A stretch of DNA of 64,000 nt from JAIEPX01 sp963725255 (GTDB taxonomy: Bacteria; Pseudomonadota; Gammaproteobacteria; JAIEPX01): contig CAVRXV010000007.1 in NCBI GenBank assembly GCA_963725255.1, forward strand, positions 70,299-134,298. The letters are read 5' to 3'. Below, one piece after another: positions 9,171 through 18,444 of this stretch (the stretch's first letter is position 1; each line of letters begins with the position of its first letter). The translations under genes were made by a program, and so were the position numbers. The notes beneath the pieces were generated by a model, which had not been told where the DNA came from, made no database searches, and worked only from the letters and a program-made list of their open reading frames with translations.

Positions 9171-9216
9171 TTGTGCCGAGATCGCCTTGTCAGCTGACGA
9201 GGCGATCTCGGCACAA
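9171..9216. repeat. 46-bp near-perfect palindrome
   Basis: TTGTGCCGAGATCGCCT (9171-9187) is fully complementary to 9200-9216, and the spacer contains the palindrome GTCAGCTGAC (9189-9198). Only one T/G pair (9188 and 9199) breaks symmetry. A smaller hairpin, GAGGGCTC/GAGCCCTC, sits at 9103-9119. No U-tract follows, so a terminator is unlikely. It could be a cruciform-forming site, a recombination site or a repeat unit. Confidence 0.7.
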
Positions 9217-9250
9217 TGGACAATTTAACACTTAAAACCCGAGAATGTGC

Positions 9251-9288
9251 TAATTCATTATGAAAGCTCATCAACGGATGTGCACCTT
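9251..9288 (+). repeat. 38-bp orphan copy of an internal panG segment
   Basis: The 38 bases match 6331-6368 inside panG with a single mismatch, in the same plus-strand orientation (antisense to panG). Nothing else of panG is present here. It may be a duplication scar or part of a trans-acting antisense RNA; no promoter or terminator decides this. Confidence 0.7.
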
Positions 9289-9378
9289 GGTTTTCAATAA
9301 GTGGAGAATAGCTATCTTTAATGTTTACTTAAGGTCCAAGTTATAGACTCAAAGTTTGGTAAAATTTGCGGAGAGGTT

Positions 9379-10047
9379 ATGAATATACTCGTGGTAGAAG
9401 ACAACGAAAAAGCTGCAAATTATATCTGTACTGGACTCAAAGAAAATTTTTATGTCCCAGAAGTTGCACATAATGGTGTAGATGGCTTACATCTAGCAAA
9501 AAATAAACACTTTGATTTGATTATTTTAGATGTGATGTTACCACAGCTCGATGGCTGGGAATTTATCACACTTTTTCGCCAAACAAATTCCAAAACTCCA
9601 ATTATCTTTCTTTCTGCACGAGGAGATATCAATGATAAAATAAAAGGATTTGAGCTTGGAGGGGATGATTACCTCGCTAAACCTTTTTCATTCACAGAAT
9701 TATTGCTGAGAATTCGCTCATTACTCAAGCGTACTCAACCCAGATCAAGTGATATTATTCAAATTGCCGATCTCACAATCGATTTTAAAAAACATCAGGT
9801 CACTCGAAATAACAAAAGGATCCCTCTTTCTTCAAAGGAATTTATACTTTTGCAATTATTTGTACAACACCTAGGAGAAGTTCTCTCACGCACGTATATT
9901 GCCGAGAATGTGTGGGATATTAATTTTGACTGCGATACGAATGTCATTGATGTCGCAGTTAAGAGATTACGAGCTAAACTAGGCGATGAGAATAATCAGC
10001 TAATACAATCAGTGCGCGGAGTGGGTTATGTTTTCGAAGAACGATAA
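9379..10047 (+). CDS. OmpR/PhoB-family response regulator, CusR/CopR-like
   Basis: This 222-residue regulator has a receiver domain with the acidic pocket VVEDNE, phospho-acceptor D51 in LIILDVMLPQLDGW, and YLAKPF (switch lysine near 101). The winged-helix DNA-binding domain (about 125-220) ends with SVRGVGYVF. It resembles heavy-metal response regulators such as CusR. GGAGAGG precedes the ATG and the histidine kinase overlaps its end by 20 bases, so the two are co-transcribed. A CusR-box match downstream (11114-11135) suggests its target is the next gene. Confidence 0.9.
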   Translation: MNILVVEDNEKAANYICTGLKENFYVPEVAHNGVDGLHLAKNKHFDLIILDVMLPQLDGWEFITLFRQTNSKTPIIFLSARGDINDKIKGFELGGDDYLAKPFSFTELLLRIRSLLKRTQPRSSDIIQIADLTIDFKKHQVTRNNKRIPLSSKEFILLQLFVQHLGEVLSRTYIAENVWDINFDCDTNVIDVAVKRLRAKLGDENNQLIQSVRGVGYVFEER

Positions 10048-11116
10048 AATACGACAAACTCGGTCGTGGTCTATACTTCAAAAGCTAGTTCTACTTTATG
10101 CGTTGATTACGTTTTGTTTGTTGTTTTCAATTGGATTAATTCTTTATCCCAATCTCTCTCAAAATATACATAATCATATTCCCATTATGAATTATTTTAT
10201 TCAGCTGTGCTTTAGAAACCTAATATTCACTCTCATCTTCTGTGCGGTTGGATCATTGATCCTTGGTTATTACATCGCCAAAAATGGCTTAAAACGATTA
10301 TTTGAATTTTCTAATAAAATGGACAATATCACGATCCATTCACTCAACGAAAGAATGAATCCTCGCGAATGGCCCGCTGAGCTCCAAAATCTAGCTAATA
10401 AATATAATTTAATGCTAGATCGATTAGAAACCGCATTCTTACAACTATCACAATTTTCCTCAGACATTGCACACGAACTGCGCTCCCCTCTGCATAATAT
10501 GAGATTAACAACTGAACTAGCGCTTACCCATCATAAAACAGACTATGATTACAAGAAAATTCTTGAATCCAATCAAGAAGAGTATGAACAACTATCAGGT
10601 TTGATTGATACACTTTTGTTTCTGGCACAATCTGACCATGGGAAAATCACATTAAAAAAATTAACCTTCCATACCAACGATGAAATCGCTAAAATTATTG
10701 ACTATTATCAAGCTCTCAGCGAAGAAAAAAATATTAGCCTCACTCTCGAAGGCAATGCTCTACTCTCCGCTGATAAAACATTATTTAACCGCATTATCAG
10801 TAATCTTCTATCAAACTCAATAAAATATACAAAAGAAGGTGGCTTTGTTTCAATAATAACTGAAACACTTAGCGACAATTCTACTCAAATTTCAGTTCAT
10901 GATAGTGGAATTGGGATTCCTGAAGAAAATATACCCAAATTATTCGACAGATTTTATCGAGTCGATACATCACGCTCATTTGCAGTGGGCGGGCACGGAC
11001 TTGGATTAGCCATTGTGAAATCCATTATTAATTTACATCAGGGTACAATTCAAATCGAGAGCAAAATTAACACAGGAACCACTGTCACTTTCGTTATTCC
11101 AAACATCCCAGACTAA
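10028..11116 (+). CDS. Sensor histidine kinase, CusS-like
   Basis: This 362-residue inner-membrane kinase has two transmembrane segments (about 18-40 and 64-84) with only some 20 periplasmic residues between them. A HAMP-like linker follows, then the H-box SDIAHELRSPLHNM with H149, an N-box SNLLSNSIKYTKEGG, and the ATP-lid boxes DSGIGIPEE and GGHGLGLAIVKS. CusS relatives usually have a large periplasmic metal-binding loop. The loop is almost absent here, so it may sense through the membrane or through partners. Confidence 0.9.
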   Translation: MFSKNDKIRQTRSWSILQKLVLLYALITFCLLFSIGLILYPNLSQNIHNHIPIMNYFIQLCFRNLIFTLIFCAVGSLILGYYIAKNGLKRLFEFSNKMDNITIHSLNERMNPREWPAELQNLANKYNLMLDRLETAFLQLSQFSSDIAHELRSPLHNMRLTTELALTHHKTDYDYKKILESNQEEYEQLSGLIDTLLFLAQSDHGKITLKKLTFHTNDEIAKIIDYYQALSEEKNISLTLEGNALLSADKTLFNRIISNLLSNSIKYTKEGGFVSIITETLSDNSTQISVHDSGIGIPEENIPKLFDRFYRVDTSRSFAVGGHGLGLAIVKSIINLHQGTIQIESKINTGTTVTFVIPNIPD

Positions 11117-11135
11117 ATGACAATATTGTCATTTT
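11114..11135. promoter_or_regulatory. CusR-box-like operator
   Basis: The 20-base perfect palindrome AAATGACAATATTGTCATTT (11115-11134) fits the published E. coli CusR box AAAATGACAA-NN-TTGTCATTTT at all but the first base. It overlaps the kinase stop codon and lies about 70 bases before the next ATG at 11205. A further partial half-site, CTGTCATC, follows. A clear -35/-10 pair was not found. Confidence 0.7.
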
Positions 11136-11204
11136 ACTGTCATCTTCTCGTCAGCATCGCGCGTTTATCCTTTTCTCCTAGAGTCATCATACCAGGAGAA
11201 AATT

Positions 11205-12128
11205 ATGCAAGCCTATCAAGATCAATTTATTCACGACTTAACACCCGAAGAAATTGTTGCCTTATTACAAGAAGATCCTTGGAAAATTCAAGATCAAACA
11301 ATATCCTCAGCCATTACAAATGATAATGATCTTAAAGAACCCAGCGAACTCTACAGTGATCTATCAGAGAATACCGCAGGACCCAATGCATTTTCCGATA
11401 TTCTATTCGATAAAAAAACAAAAATAATCCTAGACGTCGGTGGAGGGAAATTTGACTACAATCGTGATTATATGCAAAAACGGAATATCGACTTATTAGT
11501 TTGGGATCCTTTTGGTCGCGATACACATCATAATAATCATGTTGAAGGTATAGTAAAAAAAGCTCCTGTTGATGCTGCTACATCGATGTCTGTATTAAAC
11601 GTGATCCTTGAAGTAAACGTCAGATTAAAACATATCAATACTGCAAAAGCTGCCATAAAAATTGGCGAAAAAGCCTACTTTAAAATTTGGCCTGGTGAAC
11701 AACCGCTCAAAGGCAGCTATTATCCCACAGGAAATCATCTTTACTACCAAGCTAACGCTTACGCCGATAGGTTCTTCAGAGAAATTGAAATTATCTTTGG
11801 GCCTGGTAATGTAATATTAGATCACAAAATACCGAATCTCATTATTGCAATTAAAAATGATTCTGCAATCACTGATACTCAAACAATAATATCTATTCAG
11901 AAAAAATCTTTCATAGAATCAAAACAACGCCGTACTGTTCAACATTCGACATTAAACTCACTAACCTCATCCACCTTAAAATTCTTCAATACCAAAATGA
12001 GCTTTTTCAAAACCCTCGAAGAATCTTTTATTGAGGCCAACCGACATCACGACCCCAAGATCCAGCAGGCCTACGACAAGCGATTTGGGTTAATCACAGT
12101 AACGGCGTCTAACGGCGTCGCGTCTTGA
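11205..12128 (+). CDS. Methyltransferase-like protein under the CusRS-like system
   Basis: This 307-residue protein has a Rossmann-type SAM-binding pattern, KIILDVGGGKFDYNRDYMQ (about residues 72-90), followed by LLVWDPFGR as the acidic strand-2 motif. The later pattern AYFKIWPGEQPLKGS is compatible with a class I methyltransferase fold, but the substrate is unknown. AGGAG lies 7 bases before the ATG. It follows the kinase by 88 bases with a CusR-like box between. Its last codons (GVAS, stop) lie inside a copy of the dispersed GGCGTCGCG repeat, so the natural C-terminus may have been replaced. Confidence 0.6.
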   Translation: MQAYQDQFIHDLTPEEIVALLQEDPWKIQDQTISSAITNDNDLKEPSELYSDLSENTAGPNAFSDILFDKKTKIILDVGGGKFDYNRDYMQKRNIDLLVWDPFGRDTHHNNHVEGIVKKAPVDAATSMSVLNVILEVNVRLKHINTAKAAIKIGEKAYFKIWPGEQPLKGSYYPTGNHLYYQANAYADRFFREIEIIFGPGNVILDHKIPNLIIAIKNDSAITDTQTIISIQKKSFIESKQRRTVQHSTLNSLTSSTLKFFNTKMSFFKTLEESFIEANRHHDPKIQQAYDKRFGLITVTASNGVAS

Positions 12129-12142
12129 GTTGTGAGAGGTTT
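12114..12142 (+). repeat. Dispersed GGCGTCGCG repeat, single copy
   Basis: This copy reads GGCGTCGCGTCTTGAGTTGT and continues GAGAGGTTT. A truncated GGCGTCT sits 10 bases before it. The upstream gene stops at 12126-12128 inside the repeat, with the repeat read in the sense direction. Confidence 0.9.
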
Positions 12143-12190
12143 ACCCAAATTGAGTCTAAAATTAAATCAATTTATCTTCGTCTATATCAA

Positions 12191-12287
12191 AGAATAGGAA
12201 GAATGGAGATCGTGTTAAGATTACTACTTTCTCTATCCTATAGTTTAAGAAGGTGGCAATCTTAGATTTGACCCCTATTCCTATTCT
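12191..12287. repeat. 97-bp imperfect palindrome related to the 6690 hairpin
   Basis: AGAATAGGAA at 12191 pairs with the CCTATTCT ending at 12287, and inner arms TTAAGATTACTACTTTCT and AAGAAGGTGGCAATCTTAG also match imperfectly. The right arm reads, on the minus strand, GGGGTCAAATCTAAGATTGC, very like the hairpin at 6690-6704. It lies between convergent genes and could terminate both, or be a REP-type unit. Confidence 0.6.
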
Positions 12288-12305
12288 TCTTATTCTTCAA
12301 CAGGG

Positions 12306-15300
12306 CTAAGGTTTAGCTGTTGTTTTAATTCCAGCCTTATTCCCGACATGACAAACAATTTCATTTGTAGCCATATTTGCGCCTATATTGGCGAGCGTAC
12401 TTGAAAGACCCTGCTGATAAACTTGGTACGGTAATGCCAATTTACTCACGTGATGCTTGAAAAATTTGAAGGTTGAAGAAACCCTGGGTGCCGTTTCGCA
12501 TGTTTTATTACTAACCCAACCACACACATTGGACACTAAGGCAAAGCCTGCATCTACTGCCGCTAAACCTGCAGTGCGAAGAGTGGCTGTTACTACGGGT
12601 GTGGTCCAATCATAAAGATTTTCTGGACGTTGATACATCTGTTGCGAAACTTCATAAGCAAAATAACAACTGTAGTAAAACGTTTTTCCTGCACAGAAGG
12701 CGATTGTTTTAGATGTTTTGCTTGCGTAAGCCCATTCAGTAATTTTTCCTGCACCTCTAAATATTCCAAGAGCCGCGCCCGATCGAATATCGTGAAAAAA
12801 TATTTCATTATTTGAAGGTGGTAGAACTCTACAAATATCTTGAATATTGCTTGCATTATAACCCCGAACAAAATCTTGAAAGGGTCCCTTCGCCTCAATT
12901 AAATTGAGTCGTGATGCATCCTCAGAACGACACAACATCGGTGTGCCGTAAAATTTTGCGGTTCCGTAGATTGAGGTTTTATTTTCGAATGTGATTTCGA
13001 CGCCAATTTTCCAGGTTGGTTCACCCGTATGGTAATGCGGTTCTGGGAGAGCATCCATTGAGAAAGTAATTGTAGAAGTAGGTTGTCGGCCAAAGAAATG
13101 TGCGTGACCTCGGGCGTATTTTGAAAATGTTCTTTCAGGTAGTGGATTTAGAACTAAGGCTCTTGTTAATTGCATTTCTGATTGTGTGTTAGCAACCCAG
13201 TGAGCATATCCTATTTCAAGAAGTGGTGAAAAAATATTCTGGCCGAAATAGTTTCGTTTTAGTTGAGTGAGTGATGAACTGAGACTGTCACGTAAATGAG
13301 GATTGAGATCTGGCATCATTAAGGCATGTCGAACAACGTTGAGAATATCACTGATTCCAAGATCCTGTAGATAATCTTGCAATGCTAACAAAGAACGATA
13401 AGAGCGAGTGACATAATGACTTAAATTCTCAGTTCCCGTTTTAGCAACAAATTGTTGAAAGGTCGGCATTTCGGGAAATGTAGATCTCATTAGGTCTCCC
13501 ATCATATAGGGGATTGCTTTTTCAAACTGTGACACATCTTGTAAAGAGGGTGGGTCAGTAATTACTTCAGCAAAATCAAATAGACCAACAGTAATCGTAT
13601 TATTGTTTTTTTGTTGCACTCTCATTTGAGCGCCGTGACGATCAGAATCAATACGATTTCCGCGCAATAAATTACTGGCTTCAACAAGCGCCACTGCTTT
13701 TGCGACCGTTGTACGAACTGTGGAGCCTGGCTGTAAATCATTGAAGTGTAAACCGGGAGCTTGCTCTAAAATACGAAAATCTTGATCATAGATAATTTTT
13801 TTCATGGTGTTAAATTGCACGACCTGATCATCTATAGTGACTTCAGTATCATCATAAAGATGTGTTGCAATGTTTTCTTGAAAAACACTCATGGTATAAT
13901 TAGTTTCGTGAACTAAAGCAGCCGATGTTTGCCGTATAATTTCTCGTAGTGTTTGAGATATTTTACGTCGGAATGCCGTTGAATTTTCACCCCAAAGTCT
14001 GAATGCATTGTCCAAATGCTCAAAACTGTGAGCAGCCATTTTTACAGCATTTTCACGAGGTAGTAATAAAACAGCTTTTTGTCCTCGATAGATAATTTCT
14101 AATGCGATATTATACGATGCTGAACCTAAACGATGTCCAATAAAAGAAATATCTGCGCGGACTGTTGGAGGTAATGCCATAATACGATCAGAAAATTCCC
14201 ATCGGTGTGGCATTTTAATTCGTGATTTTACGTGGGCAAGGTCTTTTTTGATATCTAATGGGGTATTAGGGCTGCTATGAATGGCTTGAGCAATTTTTGT
14301 TTCTGCCGGACCTCTATTTTCACAGTAGAATGCTATTAGCTCACCCAGTCGCGCAGGGCCTTGTAATTTATTATTTGCGTGCGAGGCTGCTAATATTCCT
14401 GATAATAGTAATTCTCGGGTATGAGCAGGTGCAGTATCGATGAAGATCTTTAAAAAACTGCGTTGTGCGTCAGTATAATGTGAAGCCAATAATAGTCGAT
14501 CAATGACAAAACTCATAGCATTGCGAAAAGCCTCACGATTATCTTTTTCAGTTAATAACTTATTTCCTGGAATCAAAATATAGCTCATCAGCACGGCTTT
14601 GACTTCCATTGGAAAATCATGATACTGAATATGAAAATCGTATAAGATACTCTTCAGTAATGTTTGCTGATATTGTTCTGAAATAAATTTCGAGGTTCTT
14701 GTAACGTCTGAACTTAATTCCTTCCAAATATTTCTACCGCCGAGATAGGTCAGAGTTTCGATGAGTTTACGTAGACTCTCTTTGTGAGGAGATTTCAGAA
14801 AGACGGAAGCAATATGGTCTGCAGAAGCCCCTGTAACGGGGTCTAGTAGGAATTTTATAAATTCAAGGCGTATAGACTCATCTTCAGTGACAAATCTTAC
14901 GAGCGCTTCTCCACCGCTTAATTTTGCGTGATTCTGAGGATTATCCTCTATTTGCTTTCGCTTAAGTTTTTTAGAAATTAATTGACACTCATCCATTTGA
15001 CTCTGGAGTACTGAGGTCAATTCTTCAAGGATCATTATCAAATCACGCCTAGAAACCTTATCAATAAGGTAGGTTGAAAATTGATCTACCGTTTGAGTTT
15101 GATTAACCTTATGAGTATGAATGGATTCTTTGATGCCTAACACGATCAACGTAATCATTCTTTTTCTCAGCATAAGATCGCTTAAGGAGTTTTTTACAAC
15201 TAAGACATCCAGCCAAGCCATGCGAGTTTTTAAATCTAGTTTTTCTAATCGATTAGTAAGAACATCACCAAAGAAATCTCGTGTCGCGATATCAGGAAAT

Positions 15301-17507
15301 GAAAATGTTTTATCATACATTATGAATATCTGTATAAATTCTTCTAATGGTATATTGTTGTAATGATTTAAATTCAGATCATTTCTTGAAATATCCCAAT
15401 GAATTCTTTCTTTAAGTAGTTCATGCTTAACATCAACGCAGGGGAAATTTTTAATAGAAATATTTTTATTGAGAAAATGCAGAAGCCACAATCCCAATGG
15501 TGTTTCGCCACTATTAGGACCAGATATCGAAATTTTTTGATGTTGAGCTGAATGAGACATTGATACATTTTCAAGTAAGGCTTGCAAGATCGAATCTGGA
15601 AACTTTTCAACCTCTATTTTATGACTTTTATAAAATTCAATAACTCTCTTAAAATCTGCAAGAGAAAATACTTCAGGGACACCCGAAATTTTGGAGAAAT
15701 TAGGCGCTGCGTTTTGTAGTGAGAAGACGCTAATATCCCCAAATAATTTATCAAATACCCATTTAATACCTAAGGTATTTGCATTCGAAACTAAAAAACG
15801 TGCATAATGAGTTTGACTTGGAATCAGTGAGTTATGTGTACAGAAGTCAAAGTTATGTTCAGTGATCAGGTGACAAATATTATTATAAAATCCTTTAATA
15901 TTTTTTCTATCAGCCTCATTTCCAGTATCTAGCATCTCCTGAAGTGTGTCCACTATACAATCTATAGCGGCATTATCAGAATTTTGTACATTTCCCTCGA
16001 CATACTTATGCTCTCGATATTTATACATGTGAAGTGCATTGGAGAATTGACTATAAAATCCCCTAAATCCTTGATCTGATCTAAAGTCAGCAGTTTTAAC
16101 AGCTTGAGCAAATTCCACTCTGTTTTTTTCTATTATTTGTATTTCTTCTTGAATCAACCTAGGTAGTAGAATTTTCTCTTTTATTCTCACATATTCTTCA
16201 TCCTCTTCACTGGACATTCGTCCTATTGTGATTGTGTTGTTAGGAGTAAAAGCAAAATATTGATAAAGCATTTCATTTGCAGAATGATGAACCCGATCTC
16301 GATGGTTTGACAGCATCACACTAAGCACTGACTCTTTGTCGTATATGCCCAAGTTCCAATAGGCGAGTGCTATTTGATGACTACTGTCCTCTAGAATCAC
16401 TTTATTATGTTGTTTTTCGTCATGCCATAATTTCGGAGCATTAATAAATACTCTGATAAATTGCCTAAATAAAGCTTCGTGAATCGCCTCTAGTTTTTTT
16501 ACTAATGAATTAATGGCGATTGCATGTTTTAGTTTTTCTTTGAGATCAACTGCTTCGCTAAATGCTGTAATTAATTGAGCGTGTTGTTTGAAGACCCCCA
16601 TTGGTACAAGATCGAAAATTCCAAGCGAATAACCTTCATGGTCATAAATCACTTGATTTAACCATTTGTAAATTTCAACAAATGTTTCAGGTTCCCTAGA
16701 GAATTTTTGATAGGAGATTTGGACTAATTCTTCCAGAAGTGTCATTGCTTCAGGATCACTCTGCTTGACTTTAATAGTTCTTAATTTTTTGCAGAAATCT
16801 TCATGATTAAAATTCTTTGCTGCATTTTCTAATTCTTGTCTAGCACTGTCTAATGTCGTTAGATGAATTTTTGGAGTTTTTTGAGGCGGAGGATTTTTTT
16901 TCAATGCTTCTACTAGTTCCTTCTCGATTTCAGCAGGGATAGCTTGATTTTTTTCTGATAGTTTTTCAATTTCACCAAATTGATTTATTGAGGCTAAATA
17001 GGTTTGCATATGTTGAATTCTGAGCTCAAAAGGACTATGAGTATCTTTCAGCATGCCATAGAAGTCTTGACCTTTAGGTGTGTATTTAAAAATTTCAGCG
17101 CCCTTACGCATAAAGCTAATACCCGCTTGAGGTGCTGTACCGGAAGCCATTAGCCATTTGACAGAATGTAAATCAGCCAAATTTTCTTCAACGCGTAGAC
17201 CGTGTTCAGTATAGAAAATATGATAAAGCTCGTGCCCCATCACAAATTTTATTTCATCACGTGTCATCGCTTTCAGGATTCCAATCGTGAATTTAATATG
17301 ATTTTTCTCTTGATTAGCGAAGGCATTCACATGATCATCTAATTGAATCAATATTTTTAGCTTACTGAATCGGTCTATAGCTGCTGTTTTATCTTCAATA
17401 CTCTCTACAATGGCAGATTGCAATTCTTTGAGCATCTCAAGGAGATAAAGTTTTAGACGTGAAAGCCCTGGATCATCAATAGATAGGAATCTCTCTTCTT
17501 TTTTCAT
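12306..17507 (-). CDS. Giant protein with M48-like protease and ABC1-like kinase motifs
   Basis: This 1733-residue protein has no recognised full-length homologue. Near the N-terminus there is a gluzincin zinc motif MGHELYHIFY (about residues 90-99), then EENLADLHSVKWL (about 107-119), matching the HExxH plus ExxAD layout of M48 peptidases. The middle 900 residues are helical and unassigned. Around residues 1125-1310 an ABC1/UbiB- or lipid-kinase-like pattern appears: RLGSASYNIALEIIYRGQKA, then IDSDRHGAQMRV and GLFDFAE, where Gln and Ala replace the usual Asn and Gly. Hydrophobic stretches lie near 1610-1670. It begins 76 bases after cdsA. A host-directed effector is plausible but unproven. 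Confidence 0.7.
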   Translation of the reverse strand: MKKEERFLSIDDPGLSRLKLYLLEMLKELQSAIVESIEDKTAAIDRFSKLKILIQLDDHVNAFANQEKNHIKFTIGILKAMTRDEIKFVMGHELYHIFYTEHGLRVEENLADLHSVKWLMASGTAPQAGISFMRKGAEIFKYTPKGQDFYGMLKDTHSPFELRIQHMQTYLASINQFGEIEKLSEKNQAIPAEIEKELVEALKKNPPPQKTPKIHLTTLDSARQELENAAKNFNHEDFCKKLRTIKVKQSDPEAMTLLEELVQISYQKFSREPETFVEIYKWLNQVIYDHEGYSLGIFDLVPMGVFKQHAQLITAFSEAVDLKEKLKHAIAINSLVKKLEAIHEALFRQFIRVFINAPKLWHDEKQHNKVILEDSSHQIALAYWNLGIYDKESVLSVMLSNHRDRVHHSANEMLYQYFAFTPNNTITIGRMSSEEDEEYVRIKEKILLPRLIQEEIQIIEKNRVEFAQAVKTADFRSDQGFRGFYSQFSNALHMYKYREHKYVEGNVQNSDNAAIDCIVDTLQEMLDTGNEADRKNIKGFYNNICHLITEHNFDFCTHNSLIPSQTHYARFLVSNANTLGIKWVFDKLFGDISVFSLQNAAPNFSKISGVPEVFSLADFKRVIEFYKSHKIEVEKFPDSILQALLENVSMSHSAQHQKISISGPNSGETPLGLWLLHFLNKNISIKNFPCVDVKHELLKERIHWDISRNDLNLNHYNNIPLEEFIQIFIMYDKTFSFPDIATRDFFGDVLTNRLEKLDLKTRMAWLDVLVVKNSLSDLMLRKRMITLIVLGIKESIHTHKVNQTQTVDQFSTYLIDKVSRRDLIMILEELTSVLQSQMDECQLISKKLKRKQIEDNPQNHAKLSGGEALVRFVTEDESIRLEFIKFLLDPVTGASADHIASVFLKSPHKESLRKLIETLTYLGGRNIWKELSSDVTRTSKFISEQYQQTLLKSILYDFHIQYHDFPMEVKAVLMSYILIPGNKLLTEKDNREAFRNAMSFVIDRLLLASHYTDAQRSFLKIFIDTAPAHTRELLLSGILAASHANNKLQGPARLGELIAFYCENRGPAETKIAQAIHSSPNTPLDIKKDLAHVKSRIKMPHRWEFSDRIMALPPTVRADISFIGHRLGSASYNIALEIIYRGQKAVLLLPRENAVKMAAHSFEHLDNAFRLWGENSTAFRRKISQTLREIIRQTSAALVHETNYTMSVFQENIATHLYDDTEVTIDDQVVQFNTMKKIIYDQDFRILEQAPGLHFNDLQPGSTVRTTVAKAVALVEASNLLRGNRIDSDRHGAQMRVQQKNNNTITVGLFDFAEVITDPPSLQDVSQFEKAIPYMMGDLMRSTFPEMPTFQQFVAKTGTENLSHYVTRSYRSLLALQDYLQDLGISDILNVVRHALMMPDLNPHLRDSLSSSLTQLKRNYFGQNIFSPLLEIGYAHWVANTQSEMQLTRALVLNPLPERTFSKYARGHAHFFGRQPTSTITFSMDALPEPHYHTGEPTWKIGVEITFENKTSIYGTAKFYGTPMLCRSEDASRLNLIEAKGPFQDFVRGYNASNIQDICRVLPPSNNEIFFHDIRSGAALGIFRGAGKITEWAYASKTSKTIAFCAGKTFYYSCYFAYEVSQQMYQRPENLYDWTTPVVTATLRTAGLAAVDAGFALVSNVCGWVSNKTCETAPRVSSTFKFFKHHVSKLALPYQVYQQGLSSTLANIGANMATNEIVCHVGNKAGIKTTAKP

Positions 17508-17583
17508 GTGTTTTTCCGTGGCAGGCTTGTTTAATACATTAGATCAAATATTGATGTCTATGGCAAGTATAGGAGAATAGGGA

Positions 17584-18444
17584 TCAATACAACGTAAAAT
17601 GCACAAAGATTGGCAGCGCAGGAAGCATACTATCGATACGATCGAGAATTCCGCCATGGCCAGGAAGTATGTTACCGGTGTCTTTAACGTGAGCATTACG
17701 TTTGAATATACTGATCGCTAAATCACCTAATACAGACGCTAAAATTGTCCATAATGCGATCACCATTAAAATTAAAAAGCTTTCTTCGGCCGTACCAAAT
17801 TTTAAATAAGATAATTTACACGCACCGTGTGTGCACACCAATATTGTTTCAGAAAGAATAAATACGATTAATACAATGAACAACCCGGTAACTAACGCGC
17901 CTATTAATCCTTCAATCGTTTTTTTAGGACTCACATCGGGGATTAATGGGGTTTTTCCCCAGCGTTTTCCGGCAAAATAAGCTCCTGAATCCGCGCCCCA
18001 AATAAACACTAAACAAAGCAATAACATTTCACGCGGAAATTGTTCAGTCCCGAATTTTGTGAGCAAATAAAAACAAGGCGCCATGGAAAGATAACCCATG
18101 ATACTACGAAGCAATCGACTTTTTCCCCAATAAGATTCTGTTTTGGGATAGGTTAATACTAACAATAAAACTAAGGGCCAATAAATCAGGCTAAAATGAT
18201 AAAAGAAAAGCGTCATTAGAGCGCCAAGAGTCGGATGAAGTATCAAGGCTTCTAAAAAAATAAATCCAAGCACATATGTCAAACGAGAATACCAAGCATT
18301 CCAACCCGCTAATTTAGACCATTCCCAGCTTGCAATAATAAATAATGCAGCGCTGATCGCAAGAAAAGGGATGGGTGGTAATTCGAAAATGCCTACAATA
18401 ACCAGAGGTAATAAAACAGCCGCAGTAATAATTCGTTTTAGCAT
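17584..18444 (-). CDS. cdsA: Phosphatidate cytidylyltransferase
   Basis: CdsA makes CDP-diacylglycerol from phosphatidate and CTP, feeding all phospholipid synthesis. The 286-residue polytopic protein carries the family signature near the C-terminus, starting GDLAISIFKRNAHVKDTG and continuing GHGGILDRIDS. Several hydrophobic helices fill the first two-thirds. It overlaps uppS by 7 bases and ends the rpsB-to-cdsA string. Confidence 0.95.
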   Translation of the reverse strand: MLKRIITAAVLLPLVIVGIFELPPIPFLAISAALFIIASWEWSKLAGWNAWYSRLTYVLGFIFLEALILHPTLGALMTLFFYHFSLIYWPLVLLLVLTYPKTESYWGKSRLLRSIMGYLSMAPCFYLLTKFGTEQFPREMLLLCLVFIWGADSGAYFAGKRWGKTPLIPDVSPKKTIEGLIGALVTGLFIVLIVFILSETILVCTHGACKLSYLKFGTAEESFLILMVIALWTILASVLGDLAISIFKRNAHVKDTGNILPGHGGILDRIDSMLPALPIFVHFTLY

